Source of the DNA: Thermoleophilia bacterium UBA6103
Lineage (GTDB): Bacteria; Actinomycetota; Thermoleophilia; UBA2241
NCBI GenBank assembly: GCA_002423545.1
Contig: DIWP01000060.1
Location: 1 to 45,198, forward strand
DNA length: 45,198 nucleotides
Direction: 5' to 3'
Shown one piece after another: positions 31,875 through 42,290 of this stretch. How positions within the stretch are numbered: position 1 is the first letter of the stretch; each line of letters opens with the position of its first letter. Below the pieces are notes generated by a model, which saw nothing but the letters and a program-made list of their open reading frames with translations, was not told where the DNA came from and made no database searches. The translations under genes and the position numbers were made by a program.

Positions 31875-34800
31875 TTGAGCGACGCACAGCACGCCGCCGG
31901 GCGGCCTCACTTCCGCGAGGTCCCGGCACAGATCGACTTCCCGGGCCTTGACGCCCGCATCCTCGACTTCTGGCGCACGGAACGCATCTTCGAGAAGAGC
32001 CTGACGCTGCGTCGGGACGGTCCGGTCTTCGTCTTCTACGAGGGGCCGCCGACGGCCAACGGGCGGCCCGGCGTGCACCATGCGCTCTCGCGGGTGTTCA
32101 AGGACATCTTCCCGCGCTACAAGACTATGCGCGGCTTCCGCGTCCCGCGCAAGGCCGGCTGGGACTGCCACGGACTGCCGGTGGAGCTCGAGGTCGAGCG
32201 CCGGCTCGGCATCGACGGCAAGGAACAGATCGAGGAGTACGGCGTCGCCGAGTTCAACCGGCGCTGTCGTGAGAGCGTGTTCACCTACCTCAAGGACTGG
32301 GACCGGCTCACCGAGCGCATCGGGTTCTGGATCGACCTCGACGACGCCTACCGCACGCTCACCAACGACTACATCGAGAGCGTCTGGCACCTGCTGCGGC
32401 AGATCGCAGACAAGGGCCTGCTCTACGAGGGCTTCAAGGTGGTGCCCTACTGCCCGCGCTGCGGCACCGCCATCTCCAGCCACGAGGTGTCGCAGGGCTA
32501 CAAGGACGTCACCGAGCCGAGCATCTACGTGCGCTTCCCGCTCTCCGCCGAGTCGGCCGAGCGGCTCACCGGGGTGCCGGGCACCGAGGTGGCGCTGGCC
32601 GTCTGGACCACCACGCCCTGGACGCTGGTCAGCAATGTGGCCGCCGCCGTGCACCCCGAGATCGACTACGCCCTGGTCGAGAGCCGCGGCGAGTGGTTCG
32701 TGCTGGCCGCCGACCTGGTCGAGACGGTCCTCGGCGGCGGCGCACACGTGGAGAAGACCTTCCCCGGGCGGCTGCTGCTCGGCTGCGACTACCGGGCGCC
32801 GTTCGGCTTCCTGACGCCGGAGAAGCGGGCCCACGTCGTCATCGCCGGCGACTTCGTCACCACCACCGACGGCACCGGGATCGTGCACATCGCGCCGGCC
32901 TTCGGCGAAGACGACATGAAGGTCGGCCTCGAGAACGGTCTGCCGGTGCTCAACGCCGTCGACCTGCAGGGCCGCTTCATAGATGTCGTCACGCCGTGGG
33001 CGGGTCGCTTCGTCAAAGACGCCGACCCGCTCATCACCGAGGATCTCAAGGCACGCGGCCTGCTGCTCGGCGTGGAGCCGTACGAGCACAGCTATCCGTT
33101 CTGCTGGCGCTGCGACACGCCGCTGCTCTACTACTCCAAGCCGACGTGGTACATCCGCACCACCGCCGTGCGCGACGACCTGCTGGCCGCCAACGAGGCG
33201 GTCACCTGGTATCCCGAGAACATCAAGCACGGCCGCTTCGGCGACTGGCTGGCCAACAACATCGACTGGGCACTGGGGCGCGATCGGTACTGGGGCACGC
33301 CCCTGCCGGTCTGGCGCTGCGCCTGCGGCGAGTGGCACTGCATCGGCAGCGTCGCCGAGCTGCGGGAGCTGGCCGAGACGCCGCCGCCCGACGACCTGGA
33401 GCTGCACCGTCCGTACATCGACGAGGTCACACTGCGCTGCCCGTCCTGCGGCGGTGCCATGACGCGCGTCCCCGAGGTGATCGACGCGTGGTTCGACAGC
33501 GGCTCCATGCCGTTCGCGCAGTGGCACTACCCGTTCGAGAACGTCGAGACGTTCCGCGAGCGCTTCCCGGCCGACTTCATCGCCGAGGCCATCGACCAGA
33601 CGCGCGGCTGGTTCTACAGCCTCCTGGCCATTGCCACGCTCATCGAGCGGCGCAGCTCGTATAAGCGCGTCCTCTGCCTCGGGCACATCCTCGACGCCGA
33701 CGGCCAGAAGATGAGCAAGAGCCGCGGCAACGTGGTGCTGCCCGACACGATCCTGGACAAGCAGGGCGCCGACGCGTTCCGCTGGTACCTCTTCACCGTC
33801 AGCAGTCCCTGGTACCCGCGCCGGTTCTCGGAGGCGGCCGTCGACGAGGTGGTGCGCAAGTTCCTGCTCACGCTGTGGAACACATACAGCTTCTTCACCG
33901 TGTACGCCAACATCGACCGCTTCGACCCGTCGGCCGAGAAGGTCCCGCCGGCCGAGCGGCCGTTGCTGGACCGCTGGCTCCTCGGCGAGCTGGATCGGCT
34001 CATCCGGGTGGTCACCGACGGGCTCGAGGACTACGACGTCACCAACTCGGGGCGCGCCATCCAGGCGTTCGTCGACGACCTCTCCAACTGGTACGTCCGG
34101 CGCAGTCGGCGGCGCTTCTGGAAGAGCTCTCACGATCGCGACAAGCTGGCCGCCTACCAGACCCTGCACGAGTGCCTGGTCACCGTGGCCAAGCTGCTGG
34201 CGCCCTATACGCCGTTCATCGCCGAAGAGATCTACCGCAACCTGGTCGTCGAGGCAGCCGCCGGTCCGTCTGCCGGCCCCGGCGACATGGCGGCTGTCGA
34301 CGCCGCAGTCCCGGCCGGCGACCAGATCTCGACCGGCGCTGAAGCTCCGGCCGGCAGAGCTGCCGCACCGCCGGAGAGCGTGCACCTGTGCGACTGGCCG
34401 CAGGCCGATCCGCAGGCCATCGACGAGGACGTGCTCTCGTCGATGGCCGTCGCGCGGCGTGTCGTCGAGCTGGGACGCGCCGCCCGCAACGCGGCCGCGG
34501 TCAAGAACCGGCAGCCGCTGGCCGAGGTCGTGGTGCACGTACCGGCGACCGAACGGCAGGCTCTGCTCGATCTGCAGGACACGGTCCTCGACGAGCTGAA
34601 CGTCAAGCGCCTGCGAGCGGTCGATTCTGAAGAGGAGCTGGTCGGCTTCCGTCTCAAGCCCAACCTGCGGGTCCTCGGACCGCGCCTCGGCAAAGCCGTG
34701 CCCCAGGTCGCCGCCGCCCTGCAGGCGGCCGATGCCCGGGCCGCCGTCTCGGCGCTGCGCGCCGGCGAGCATCTGTCCATCGGCCTCGACGACGGCGCCA

Positions 34801-35201
34801 CGGTCGAGCTTGCCGTCGACGACGTGCTGGTGGAGACGGAGCCGCTCGAAGGGTACCGTCTAGAGCAGGACGGCGGACGTACCGTCGCCCTCTGTGTGCA
34901 GATCGACGACGGCCTGCGCGAGGAGGGTCTGGTCCGCGAGCTGATCCACGCGGTGCAGCTCGCGCGCAAGAACGCCGGCCTGCGCATCGAAGACACCATC
35001 GACCTCGATCTCGACCTGCCTGCCGATCTGTGTGATCTGGCGGAGCGCCACGACTCGCTCATCAGGTCTGAGACGCTGGCCAGCTCGCTCTCAATTTCCG
35101 GCGGGGGCGGCCGATACAGAGAGCAGGTGCGCGTCGACGGGCAGGATGTCGGCATCGGGCTCACGGCGACCGGGACCATCTTCACGGTCACCTACGGGTA
35201 G
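31875..35201 (+). CDS. ileS: Isoleucyl-tRNA synthetase, type 2, with GVHH active-site signature
   Basis: A 1108-residue class I synthetase charging tRNA-Ile. The long form, the N-terminal sequence EGPPTANGRPGVHHAL and the extended C-terminal region are typical of IleRS type 2, the mupirocin-tolerant class. The HIGH motif reads GVHH (residues 66-69), with the first and third positions swapped. KMSKS is intact at residues 612-616. The editing domain includes AVWTTTPWTLVSNVA and GTGIVHIAPAFGEDD. Zinc-type cysteines occur in YCPRCG and RCPSCGG. About 40 residues of Ala/Gly/Pro-rich sequence (near 793-835) are inserted in the anticodon-binding part before SVHLCDWP. TTG start; TAG stop. Confidence 0.95.
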   Translation: MSDAQHAAGRPHFREVPAQIDFPGLDARILDFWRTERIFEKSLTLRRDGPVFVFYEGPPTANGRPGVHHALSRVFKDIFPRYKTMRGFRVPRKAGWDCHGLPVELEVERRLGIDGKEQIEEYGVAEFNRRCRESVFTYLKDWDRLTERIGFWIDLDDAYRTLTNDYIESVWHLLRQIADKGLLYEGFKVVPYCPRCGTAISSHEVSQGYKDVTEPSIYVRFPLSAESAERLTGVPGTEVALAVWTTTPWTLVSNVAAAVHPEIDYALVESRGEWFVLAADLVETVLGGGAHVEKTFPGRLLLGCDYRAPFGFLTPEKRAHVVIAGDFVTTTDGTGIVHIAPAFGEDDMKVGLENGLPVLNAVDLQGRFIDVVTPWAGRFVKDADPLITEDLKARGLLLGVEPYEHSYPFCWRCDTPLLYYSKPTWYIRTTAVRDDLLAANEAVTWYPENIKHGRFGDWLANNIDWALGRDRYWGTPLPVWRCACGEWHCIGSVAELRELAETPPPDDLELHRPYIDEVTLRCPSCGGAMTRVPEVIDAWFDSGSMPFAQWHYPFENVETFRERFPADFIAEAIDQTRGWFYSLLAIATLIERRSSYKRVLCLGHILDADGQKMSKSRGNVVLPDTILDKQGADAFRWYLFTVSSPWYPRRFSEAAVDEVVRKFLLTLWNTYSFFTVYANIDRFDPSAEKVPPAERPLLDRWLLGELDRLIRVVTDGLEDYDVTNSGRAIQAFVDDLSNWYVRRSRRRFWKSSHDRDKLAAYQTLHECLVTVAKLLAPYTPFIAEEIYRNLVVEAAAGPSAGPGDMAAVDAAVPAGDQISTGAEAPAGRAAAPPESVHLCDWPQADPQAIDEDVLSSMAVARRVVELGRAARNAAAVKNRQPLAEVVVHVPATERQALLDLQDTVLDELNVKRLRAVDSEEELVGFRLKPNLRVLGPRLGKAVPQVAAALQAADARAAVSALRAGEHLSIGLDDGATVELAVDDVLVETEPLEGYRLEQDGGRTVALCVQIDDGLREEGLVRELIHAVQLARKNAGLRIEDTIDLDLDLPADLCDLAERHDSLIRSETLASSLSISGGGGRYREQVRVDGQDVGIGLTATGTIFTVTYG

Positions 35202-35217
35202 TATCCTGAGGGTGGTG

Positions 35218-35237
35218 CCCGCTCGAAGATGAGCGGG
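35218..35237 (+). terminator. Terminator-like hairpin after ileS
   Basis: CCCGCTC (35218-35224) and GAGCGGG (35231-35237) form a perfect 7-base stem with a 6-base loop, 16 bases after the ileS stop and before the methyltransferase start. No U-run. Confidence 0.5.
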
Positions 35238-35305
35238 GCGCACGTGCGGGTCGGCTGCAGGAACGGTGCGCACGGGCATGCAGAGGACGGAGGAAGACGA
35301 GCGTC

Positions 35306-36001
35306 GTGATCGGTAACGACGATCCCGCGGTGGCGCCGGTCGTAGGGCTGGCCGAGCCGCGGCGTACCGATGTGTGCCTGGACTACGGCAGCGGCGTCGG
35401 GCAGGCGGCGTTCGCCGTGGCGCCGCTGGTGGACCGGGTCGAGGCGGTCGACGACGACGGCGAGATGCTCCACGAGGCGGAGCGGCTCGGCGCCGAGCTC
35501 GGCTGCGACACCATCACCTACCGGCACTGCGACCTTCTGGCGCTGCCCTTCTCCCCGTCGTCCTTTGACCTCGTCCTCTGTCACCTGGTGCTGCACCGGC
35601 TGGTCGAGCCGCTGGCGGCGCTGCGCGAGCTGCACCGCGTCGCGCGCCCCGGTGGACGCATCGTCGTCTTCGACGCGGTCGTCGACGAGTCCACCGACCG
35701 CTACTTCAACGAACTCGCCCGTCTGCGCGAGCCGCGTCACTGGCGACACTATCGGGTCGAGGAGTACGAGGAGCTGTTCCGTCTGGCGGGCCTGCGCGAG
35801 ACCGGCCGCAGCGTCACGCGGCTGAGCGTGGATCTCGACGCCTGGGCCGAGGCCGGTCTGGCGTCACCCGACGACCTCGGCGTCATCCAGGCCCGCCTGC
35901 GATCGTACCCGGTGGCCGTCCAGGTCGCCCTCGACGTGGCCTATGCCGATCAGCGGGCCTCGTTCTCCTTTGATGCCATGGCGGTGCGGCTTGAGCGCTA
36001 G
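35306..36001 (+). CDS. SAM-dependent methyltransferase (type 11)
   Basis: A 231-residue class I methyltransferase. Motif I is CLDYGSGVGQAAFAVAP, the acidic motif II region is VEAVDDDGEMLHEAE, motif III is CDLLALPFSPSSFDLVLCH, then the post-motif ARPGGRIVVFD. It resembles UbiE/MenG-like and YcgJ-like enzymes, but the substrate is not readable. GTG start with GGAGGA upstream. The 3' end overlaps the start region of the polysaccharide deacetylase gene, so they may be cotranscribed. Confidence 0.85.
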   Translation: MIGNDDPAVAPVVGLAEPRRTDVCLDYGSGVGQAAFAVAPLVDRVEAVDDDGEMLHEAERLGAELGCDTITYRHCDLLALPFSPSSFDLVLCHLVLHRLVEPLAALRELHRVARPGGRIVVFDAVVDESTDRYFNELARLREPRHWRHYRVEEYEELFRLAGLRETGRSVTRLSVDLDAWAEAGLASPDDLGVIQARLRSYPVAVQVALDVAYADQRASFSFDAMAVRLER

Positions 36002-37334
36002 ACGACGCCGCCTTCTCGTCCGCCGCGTGGTCGCGGTCCTGGTCACGAGCGCGCTGCTCATCGTGGCGGTCATGTTCGGCGTGGCCGGGGTGGTGAGGGG
36101 CAGTACACCCAGCCCGACGCCGTCTCCCGGCGGGCCGGCGCCGGTCACCACGGTGGTCGGGGCCGACGATGCCTGGCACGGTACGGCGGTGCGGCTCGTC
36201 TTCGTGGCCGAGGACCGCGGCGGTACCGGCATCGCGGTGACCGAGTACTCCGTGGACGGCGGTGTGTGGCGCACCGGCACCAGCGTCGTGATCCCGGCCC
36301 CGAAGGACCACTCGTGGGACGGCCGGCATACGGTCGGCTACCGGTCGCGCGACAACGCCGGCGTCGTCGAAGAGGCGCAGAGCTGTGTGGTGCGCATCGA
36401 CACCACGGCGCCGCGCATCAAGTGGATGTCGTGCAAGCCGGCGGTACGGACCAGGCCCGGTCCGCAGCGGGCCCGTGTCCGGGTCACCGAGGCCACCGGG
36501 GCCTCCACCATCCAGCTCGTCGTGGTCGACGCGCTGGGCCGCAAGATCGTCACGGTGCGCCCCAAGACGGTCGGGAACGGCGCGCGGACCCTCACCTGGA
36601 ACGGACGCAACGCGCGCGGCAAGGCCGTCGCGCCGGGCAGGTACGGCATCCGGCTCGTGGTGCGCGACGCGCTCGGCAACAAGCGCGTCACCGGCATCAA
36701 GTGGTTCCGCGATCAGCACCCGGTGAGCTCGCGGGTGGTGCGCGCCGGCGGTTCCGCGGGGCGCATGGTCGCGCTCACCTTCGACGATGGGGCCAGCGCG
36801 TCCGCCTGGGCTCAGCTGCTGAACGTGCTGCGCAGCCACAAGGTCAAGGCTTCGTTCTTCCCCGTGGGCACCGAGGTCCTGGCCAAGGCCAGCCTGGCGC
36901 GGCGTACGGTGCGAGACGGCCACACCATCGGCAACCACACGTGGAATCACCCGACCATGTCGCGGCTCGGTCACGCGGAGGCGGTGAGCCAGCTGCGCCG
37001 CACCGAGGCGGCCTGGTGGCGTGTGGCACGGACCACTCCGGCGCCGTTCTTCCGTCCTCCCTACGGCGACATGTCCGCCGGCACGGTCGTGGCGGCCGGG
37101 GCGGCCGGCTACCGGTACACGGTCCTCTGGGACGTCGACCCTTACGACTGGCGCAATCCGGGAGTCGGGGTGATCGCCTCACGGGTGCTTTCGAGCGTGC
37201 GCCCGGGCAGCATCGTGGTGATGCACATCTCCGGTCAGACGGCGCAGGCGCTGCCGGCCATCATACGTGGGTTGAAGGCCCGTGGTCTCAAGCCGGTGTC
37301 GTTGCACGAGATGTTCGCCGCCGGCGTGCGCTGA
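35991..37334 (+). CDS. Secreted or membrane-anchored polysaccharide deacetylase with Ig-like domains
   Basis: About 447 residues. An Arg-rich start and one membrane helix (VVAVLVTSALLIVAVMFGVA) form a signal anchor, followed by a Ser/Pro/Thr linker. Residues about 50-140 are an Ig-like surface domain (WHGTAVRLVFVAEDRGG, TEYSVDGG). Residues about 160-240 are FlgD-like (LTWNGRNARGKAVAPGRYGI). Residues about 255-445 are the NodB deacetylase domain with TFDDG, HTIGNHTWNHP (HxxxH-type metal site), FFRPPYGDM, LWDVDPYDW and VVMHIS. It would trim acetyl groups from an envelope glycan. The start is uncertain: TTG 35991 overlaps the previous gene slightly; ATG 35973 is an alternative. Confidence 0.88.
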   Translation: MSARRRRLLVRRVVAVLVTSALLIVAVMFGVAGVVRGSTPSPTPSPGGPAPVTTVVGADDAWHGTAVRLVFVAEDRGGTGIAVTEYSVDGGVWRTGTSVVIPAPKDHSWDGRHTVGYRSRDNAGVVEEAQSCVVRIDTTAPRIKWMSCKPAVRTRPGPQRARVRVTEATGASTIQLVVVDALGRKIVTVRPKTVGNGARTLTWNGRNARGKAVAPGRYGIRLVVRDALGNKRVTGIKWFRDQHPVSSRVVRAGGSAGRMVALTFDDGASASAWAQLLNVLRSHKVKASFFPVGTEVLAKASLARRTVRDGHTIGNHTWNHPTMSRLGHAEAVSQLRRTEAAWWRVARTTPAPFFRPPYGDMSAGTVVAAGAAGYRYTVLWDVDPYDWRNPGVGVIASRVLSSVRPGSIVVMHISGQTAQALPAIIRGLKARGLKPVSLHEMFAAGVR

Positions 37335-37381
37335 CGCGGGCCGCCCGGACCAGGCGCCGTCCAGCCGATCGGCCGGGCGCG

Positions 37382-37696
37382 CTACTGCAGCCAGTCGGCC
37401 AGCTCGTCGAGCAGCCTGTCGCGCGGCACGACTCCCACCACACGCTTCTGCACCCGGCCGTGCTCAAAGACCAGCAGGGCGGGGATGCTGGTGACCTGCA
37501 GCGAGCGCGCCACCTCGGGGTACTCGTCCACGTTGAGGGTCACGAACGTCAGCTCGGGATGATCGCGCTCGAGGTCTTCCAGGACCGCGGTGATCAGGCG
37601 GCAGGGACCGCACCAGGCGGCCCAGAAATCGACGATCACGCGGCCGTCGAGGTTGAGCACCTGGTCGGCGAAGTCGTTCTGCGAGACTGCTTCCAT
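37382..37696 (-). CDS. trxA: Thioredoxin
   Basis: A 104-residue thioredoxin with the active site WCGPC at residues 28-32, the DFWAAW lead-in, the NVDEYPEVA segment and the cis-proline loop TSIPALLVF. It reduces protein disulfides and is itself reduced by the thioredoxin reductase encoded 17 bases upstream on the same strand. ATG start 37696; TAG stop. Confidence 0.95.
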   Translation of the reverse strand: MEAVSQNDFADQVLNLDGRVIVDFWAAWCGPCRLITAVLEDLERDHPELTFVTLNVDEYPEVARSLQVTSIPALLVFEHGRVQKRVVGVVPRDRLLDELADWLQ

Positions 37697-37713
37697 GGCT
37701 GCCGCGCGGTCCC

Positions 37714-38664
37714 CTATTCGAGCGCGTCGAGATGCCGGTCCATGTGGACGGCGGCGAGAGCGCCTTCGGCGCTCGCCCAGCTGATCTGCTTGAGCGGCGA
37801 GACGCGGGCATCGCCGCAGGCGAAGATGCCCTCTCGCGAGGTGCGCAGCTCGTCGTCGGTGACGATGTACCCCTCGTCGTCGAGGTCGACGACGCCCCTG
37901 ACGAAGTCGGTGTTGGGGATCTGCCCGATGAAGATGAAGACGCCCTCGACCGGCAGCGTCGTGATCGCGCCGGTGCAGGTGTCCTCCAGTTCGACTCCGG
38001 TGACGTGCTCGTCGCCGTCGATCTTGCGTACAACGGAGTTCCAGACCCAGCCCATCTTCTCGTTGCCGAAGGCGCGCTCCTGGGCGATCGGCGCACAGCG
38101 CAGCTCCTCGCGGCGGTGGATGACGTGGACGGTGCGGGCGAACTTGGTGAGGAACATGCCCTCTTCCACGGCCGTGTCGCCGCCGCCGACCACGGCGATG
38201 GTGCGGTCGCGATAGAGAGCGCCGTCGCAGGTGGCGCACGAGGACACGCCGTGGCCGAAGAACTCCGACTCCCCCGGTACGCCGAGCCTGCGCGGCATGC
38301 GCCCCGGCGCCAGCAGGAGCGTCCGGGCAGAGAACTCGCCCTGATCGGTGCGCACCCGATGCACGCCGTCGTGCGTCTCCACGCCGTGCACCATGGTGAT
38401 CTCTCGTATCTCGGCGCCGAACTTGACCGCCTGCTGCTTCATCCTGTCGGAGAGCTCGAAGCCGCCGATGCCCTCGGGGAAGCCGGGGTAGTTCTCGATG
38501 AGCTCGGTGACGGCCATCTGCCCGCCGGCCATCTGGCGCTCCAGCACCAGTGTGGAGCGTCGGGAACGGGCCAGATAGATGGCGGCGGTCATGCCGGCCG
38601 GACCGGCGCCGATCACGACGGCGTCGTAGACGGCCGGAGCCGCCGCCGAAGTGTCATCGGACAT
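37714..38664 (-). CDS. trxB: Thioredoxin reductase
   Basis: A 316-residue FAD-dependent pyridine nucleotide-disulfide oxidoreductase. It has the FAD motif IGAGPAGMTAA, the redox pair CATC at residues 143-146 followed by DGAL, GGGDTAVEEG and HRREELR for NADPH, and the C-terminal FAD motif FACGDARVSPLKQISWASAEG. The ATG at 38664 has GAGG five bases upstream; a GTG six bases earlier overlaps that site and is less likely. Operon with trxA; TAG stop. Confidence 0.95.
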   Translation of the reverse strand: MSDDTSAAAPAVYDAVVIGAGPAGMTAAIYLARSRRSTLVLERQMAGGQMAVTELIENYPGFPEGIGGFELSDRMKQQAVKFGAEIREITMVHGVETHDGVHRVRTDQGEFSARTLLLAPGRMPRRLGVPGESEFFGHGVSSCATCDGALYRDRTIAVVGGGDTAVEEGMFLTKFARTVHVIHRREELRCAPIAQERAFGNEKMGWVWNSVVRKIDGDEHVTGVELEDTCTGAITTLPVEGVFIFIGQIPNTDFVRGVVDLDDEGYIVTDDELRTSREGIFACGDARVSPLKQISWASAEGALAAVHMDRHLDALE

Positions 38665-38821
38665 GGTCACCTCACGTCTCGGGCGTCTGCCGCGTGAGCC
38701 GGCAGGCGCGTATCTTCACGTACAAGTCGTCCGGGCCCCAACAGCGGGCCGCGGGCGCGTTCCCCGACAACGAGACCTTGGGCCGGTCCCTGACGGTATC
38801 GCCGCCATCAGATATGGCGGA

Positions 38822-38887
38822 ATCGGCCGCTCTCCAAACCAGCGCCGCCGGCGGGATCGGCCGCAGTCCAGACCAGCGTCGCCGGCG
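38822..38887. repeat. Imperfect 32-base direct repeat, two copies
   Basis: Copies at 38822-38853 and 38856-38887 match at 28 of 32 positions, both starting ATCGGCCGC and ending GCCGGCG. They lie in the 300-base gap between asd (3' end) and the trxB promoter side. I found no gene in the gap. Confidence 0.6.
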
Positions 38888-38964
38888 TGTCGGGTCACAA
38901 CCTCGGCCCGGCGTCGGTGAGACGAGCTCGCCGCGCAGGTCGGAGCGCCGGCGCGGGCCATCGA

Positions 38965-39988
38965 TCAGACGAGCTCGCGGCGCAGCAGCTCTTCCGCGAT
39001 CTGCACTGCGTTGAGCGCCGCGCCTTTTCGCAGATTGTCGCTGACGCACCAGAAGTGCAGGCCGTTCTCGATGGTCGGGTCCTCGCGCAGGCGGCCCACG
39101 AACACCGGGTCGAGTCCGGAGGCGTCGATCGGCATGGGATAGCTGAGCTTCGTCGGGTCGTCGATGAGCTCGACGCCCGGTGCTGCGGCCAGCAGCGCGC
39201 GCGCCTCGGCGAGCGACAGCCGGCGCCGCGTCTGCACGTTGACCGCCTCCGAGTGGCTGTTGAACACCGGCACGCGGACGCACGTGGGCGCCACCTTGAG
39301 ATCAGGGTCGGCGAAGATCTTCTGCGTCTCGTCGACCATCTTCTGCTCTTCTTTGGTGAAGCCACCGGGCAGGAAGTCGTCGATGTGCGGCAGCAGGTTG
39401 AAGGCGATCTGGTATGGGTAGGCGGCCGCCTCGGCGGGCTTGCCGGCCAGCACCCGCGGCGCCTGGCGGCGCAGCTCGTCGGGACCCTTCTTGCCGCTGC
39501 CCGAGACCGCCTGATAGGTGCTGACGACCACGCGTTCGATACCGGCCGCGTCGTAGAGCGGTTTGAGCGCCACGACCATCTGGATGGTGGAGCAGTTGGG
39601 CGTGGCCACGATGCCCTTGTGGGCGGCCAGCGCGTCGGGGTTCACCTCGGGCACCACCAGCGGCACCTCGGGGTCGCTGCGGAAGGCGCTGCTCTTGTCG
39701 ATGACCAGGGCCCCGGCCGCCGCGGCCGCCGGGGCGAACCGCTTGCTGGCGGCGCCGCCGGCGGCGAAGAAGGCCAGATCGACGTCGGCGAACGAGTCGG
39801 CCGCGAGCACGTCGACGGCGACGTCGTGGCCGCCGAACGGCAGGCGCCGGCCGGCGCTGCGCTCGCTGGCCAGCAGCCGCAGCTCGCCGACGGGGTACTC
39901 GCGCTCGGCGAGGATCTCGCGGACCGCCGTGCCGACGACGCCGGTGGCGCCGGCGATGGCGACCGTGAGGCGCCGGCCTGCGGAGACG

Positions 39989-39996
<8 letters not shown>
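38965..39996 (-). CDS. asd: Aspartate-semialdehyde dehydrogenase
   Basis: A 343-residue NADPH-dependent enzyme that reduces aspartyl phosphate to aspartate semialdehyde, a branch point to lysine/diaminopimelate, threonine and methionine. It has AIAGATGVVGTAVREIL, the catalytic cysteine in ATPNCSTIQMV, STYQAVSGSGKKG, and RVPVFNSHSEAVNVQ. The ATG lies eight bases inside the end of the aspartokinase gene, so the two form a coupled operon. Confidence 0.95.
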
Positions 39997-41248
<1,252 letters not shown>

Positions 41249-41274
41249 GTGGACCTCCTGGAAGCCGAAGAGAG

Positions 41275-41280
41275 ATTCTA
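41275..41280 (-). promoter_or_regulatory. Probable -10 box of the lysC-asd operon
   Basis: TAGAAT on the minus strand, 27 bases upstream of the aspartokinase TTG; the same hexamer serves at 1605-1610 and 31822-31827. No clear -35 box was found. Confidence 0.4.
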
Positions 41281-41306
41281 CCGGACGGCCGCGGGCCGCC
41301 GGCGCC

Positions 41307-41324
41307 GAGCCTGTTTCGAGGCTC
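41307..41324 (-). terminator. Hairpin between nadE and lysC
   Basis: GAGCCT (41307-41312) and AGGCTC (41319-41324) pair perfectly around a 6-base loop, about 100 bases after the nadE stop and just before the lysC promoter. Confidence 0.4.
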
Positions 41325-41422
41325 TCAGCGTCCGGATCCGGCTCGCGGCCCGGTACCCTTGCCTGTTCCGCCCTCTGCTGGAACCCCGCCGCACGGGTGG
41401 CGCCTAAGATTGCCCAGGCGAC

Positions 41423-42226
41423 TCACGGGAGATCCTTTCCGGCGGCCGACCGGGGCGTCGGGAGCGGAGCCACGGCGGGGAGCTCGCGTTTGTGCCGGCT
41501 GCCGGCGATGAGCGCCTCGATGCGCTCCGCGACCGCCACTGCGGCCGGGTCGCCGGTCCCGGTGAGATACGCGTCGAGCTCCTCGTAGGTGAGCCCCATC
41601 TCCTTCTCGTCGGTCTGGCCGGCCCAGAGGCCGGCGGAGGGTGGCTTGTCGATGAGCCGCCGTGGCACGTCGAGGTGGCGCGACAGCTCGCGCACCTGGG
41701 TCTTGGTGAGCGCGCCGATGGGCAGCAGGTCGACGCCGCCGTCGCCGTGCTTGGTGAAGTAGCCGATCGCCAGCTCGCTGCGGTTGCCGGTGCCGAGCAC
41801 GCGGTAGCCGTGCAGGTTGGCGAAGCTGTACAGGGTCGTCATGCGCAGCCGCGGCTTGATGTTCGCCAGGGCCAGCCGGCAGTCGGCCAGCTCCGGGCGG
41901 GCGGCGGCGAGTTGGGCGACCAGGGCATCGTAGACGGGACCGAGGTCGACACGGGCCGTCGCCAGACCGGTGTGCCCGGCCGCCAGACCGGCGTCCTGCT
42001 CGTCCTGCGGGTCGCTGTGACAGGGCATGATGACGCCCAGCGAGGCATCGGGGAAGGCACGCGTGGCCAGCTCGGCCACGAGCGTCGAGTCGAGGCCGCC
42101 CGAGAGCCCGAAGACCACGCCGCTGCCGCCGCTGCCGGTCACCTGGTCGCGGATCCATGCCACCAGATGCGCGGTCAGCTGCTCCGGTCCGATGGTCTCG
42201 GGTGCTTGTCCGGGCGCGTCGCTCAT
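41423..42226 (-). CDS. nadE: NAD synthetase, ammonia-dependent
   Basis: A 267-residue enzyme converting deamido-NAD to NAD with ATP and ammonia. The PP-loop motif SGGLDS is at residues 42-47, followed by IMPCHSDPQDEQDA, NIKPRLRMTTLYSFAN, GTGNRSELAIGYFTKHGDG, DLLPIGALTKTQVRELSRHL and LWAGQTDEKEMGLTYEELD. No glutaminase domain is present. ATG 42226 is chosen; ATG 42247 in the same frame is possible. Confidence 0.93.
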   Translation of the reverse strand: MSDAPGQAPETIGPEQLTAHLVAWIRDQVTGSGGSGVVFGLSGGLDSTLVAELATRAFPDASLGVIMPCHSDPQDEQDAGLAAGHTGLATARVDLGPVYDALVAQLAAARPELADCRLALANIKPRLRMTTLYSFANLHGYRVLGTGNRSELAIGYFTKHGDGGVDLLPIGALTKTQVRELSRHLDVPRRLIDKPPSAGLWAGQTDEKEMGLTYEELDAYLTGTGDPAAVAVAERIEALIAGSRHKRELPAVAPLPTPRSAAGKDLP

Positions 42227-42290
42227 CGGCTCGCCAGCATACCGCATCGCCCGCCGGGATACCGCCGGGAGGGAGGTCCGTCGGCGGACC

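Noticed and set aside
31131..34772. Minus-strand open frame of 1213 codons opposite ileS
   Set aside because: Only the last 222 codons (HAD phosphatase from ATG 31799) show a family. The rest is the complement of ileS with no recognisable domain.
37342..37379. Inverted repeat CGCCCGG / CCGGGCG between the deacetylase and trxA genes
   Set aside because: Only 7 bases of stem with a loop of about 24 in GC-rich DNA; too weak to call a terminator.
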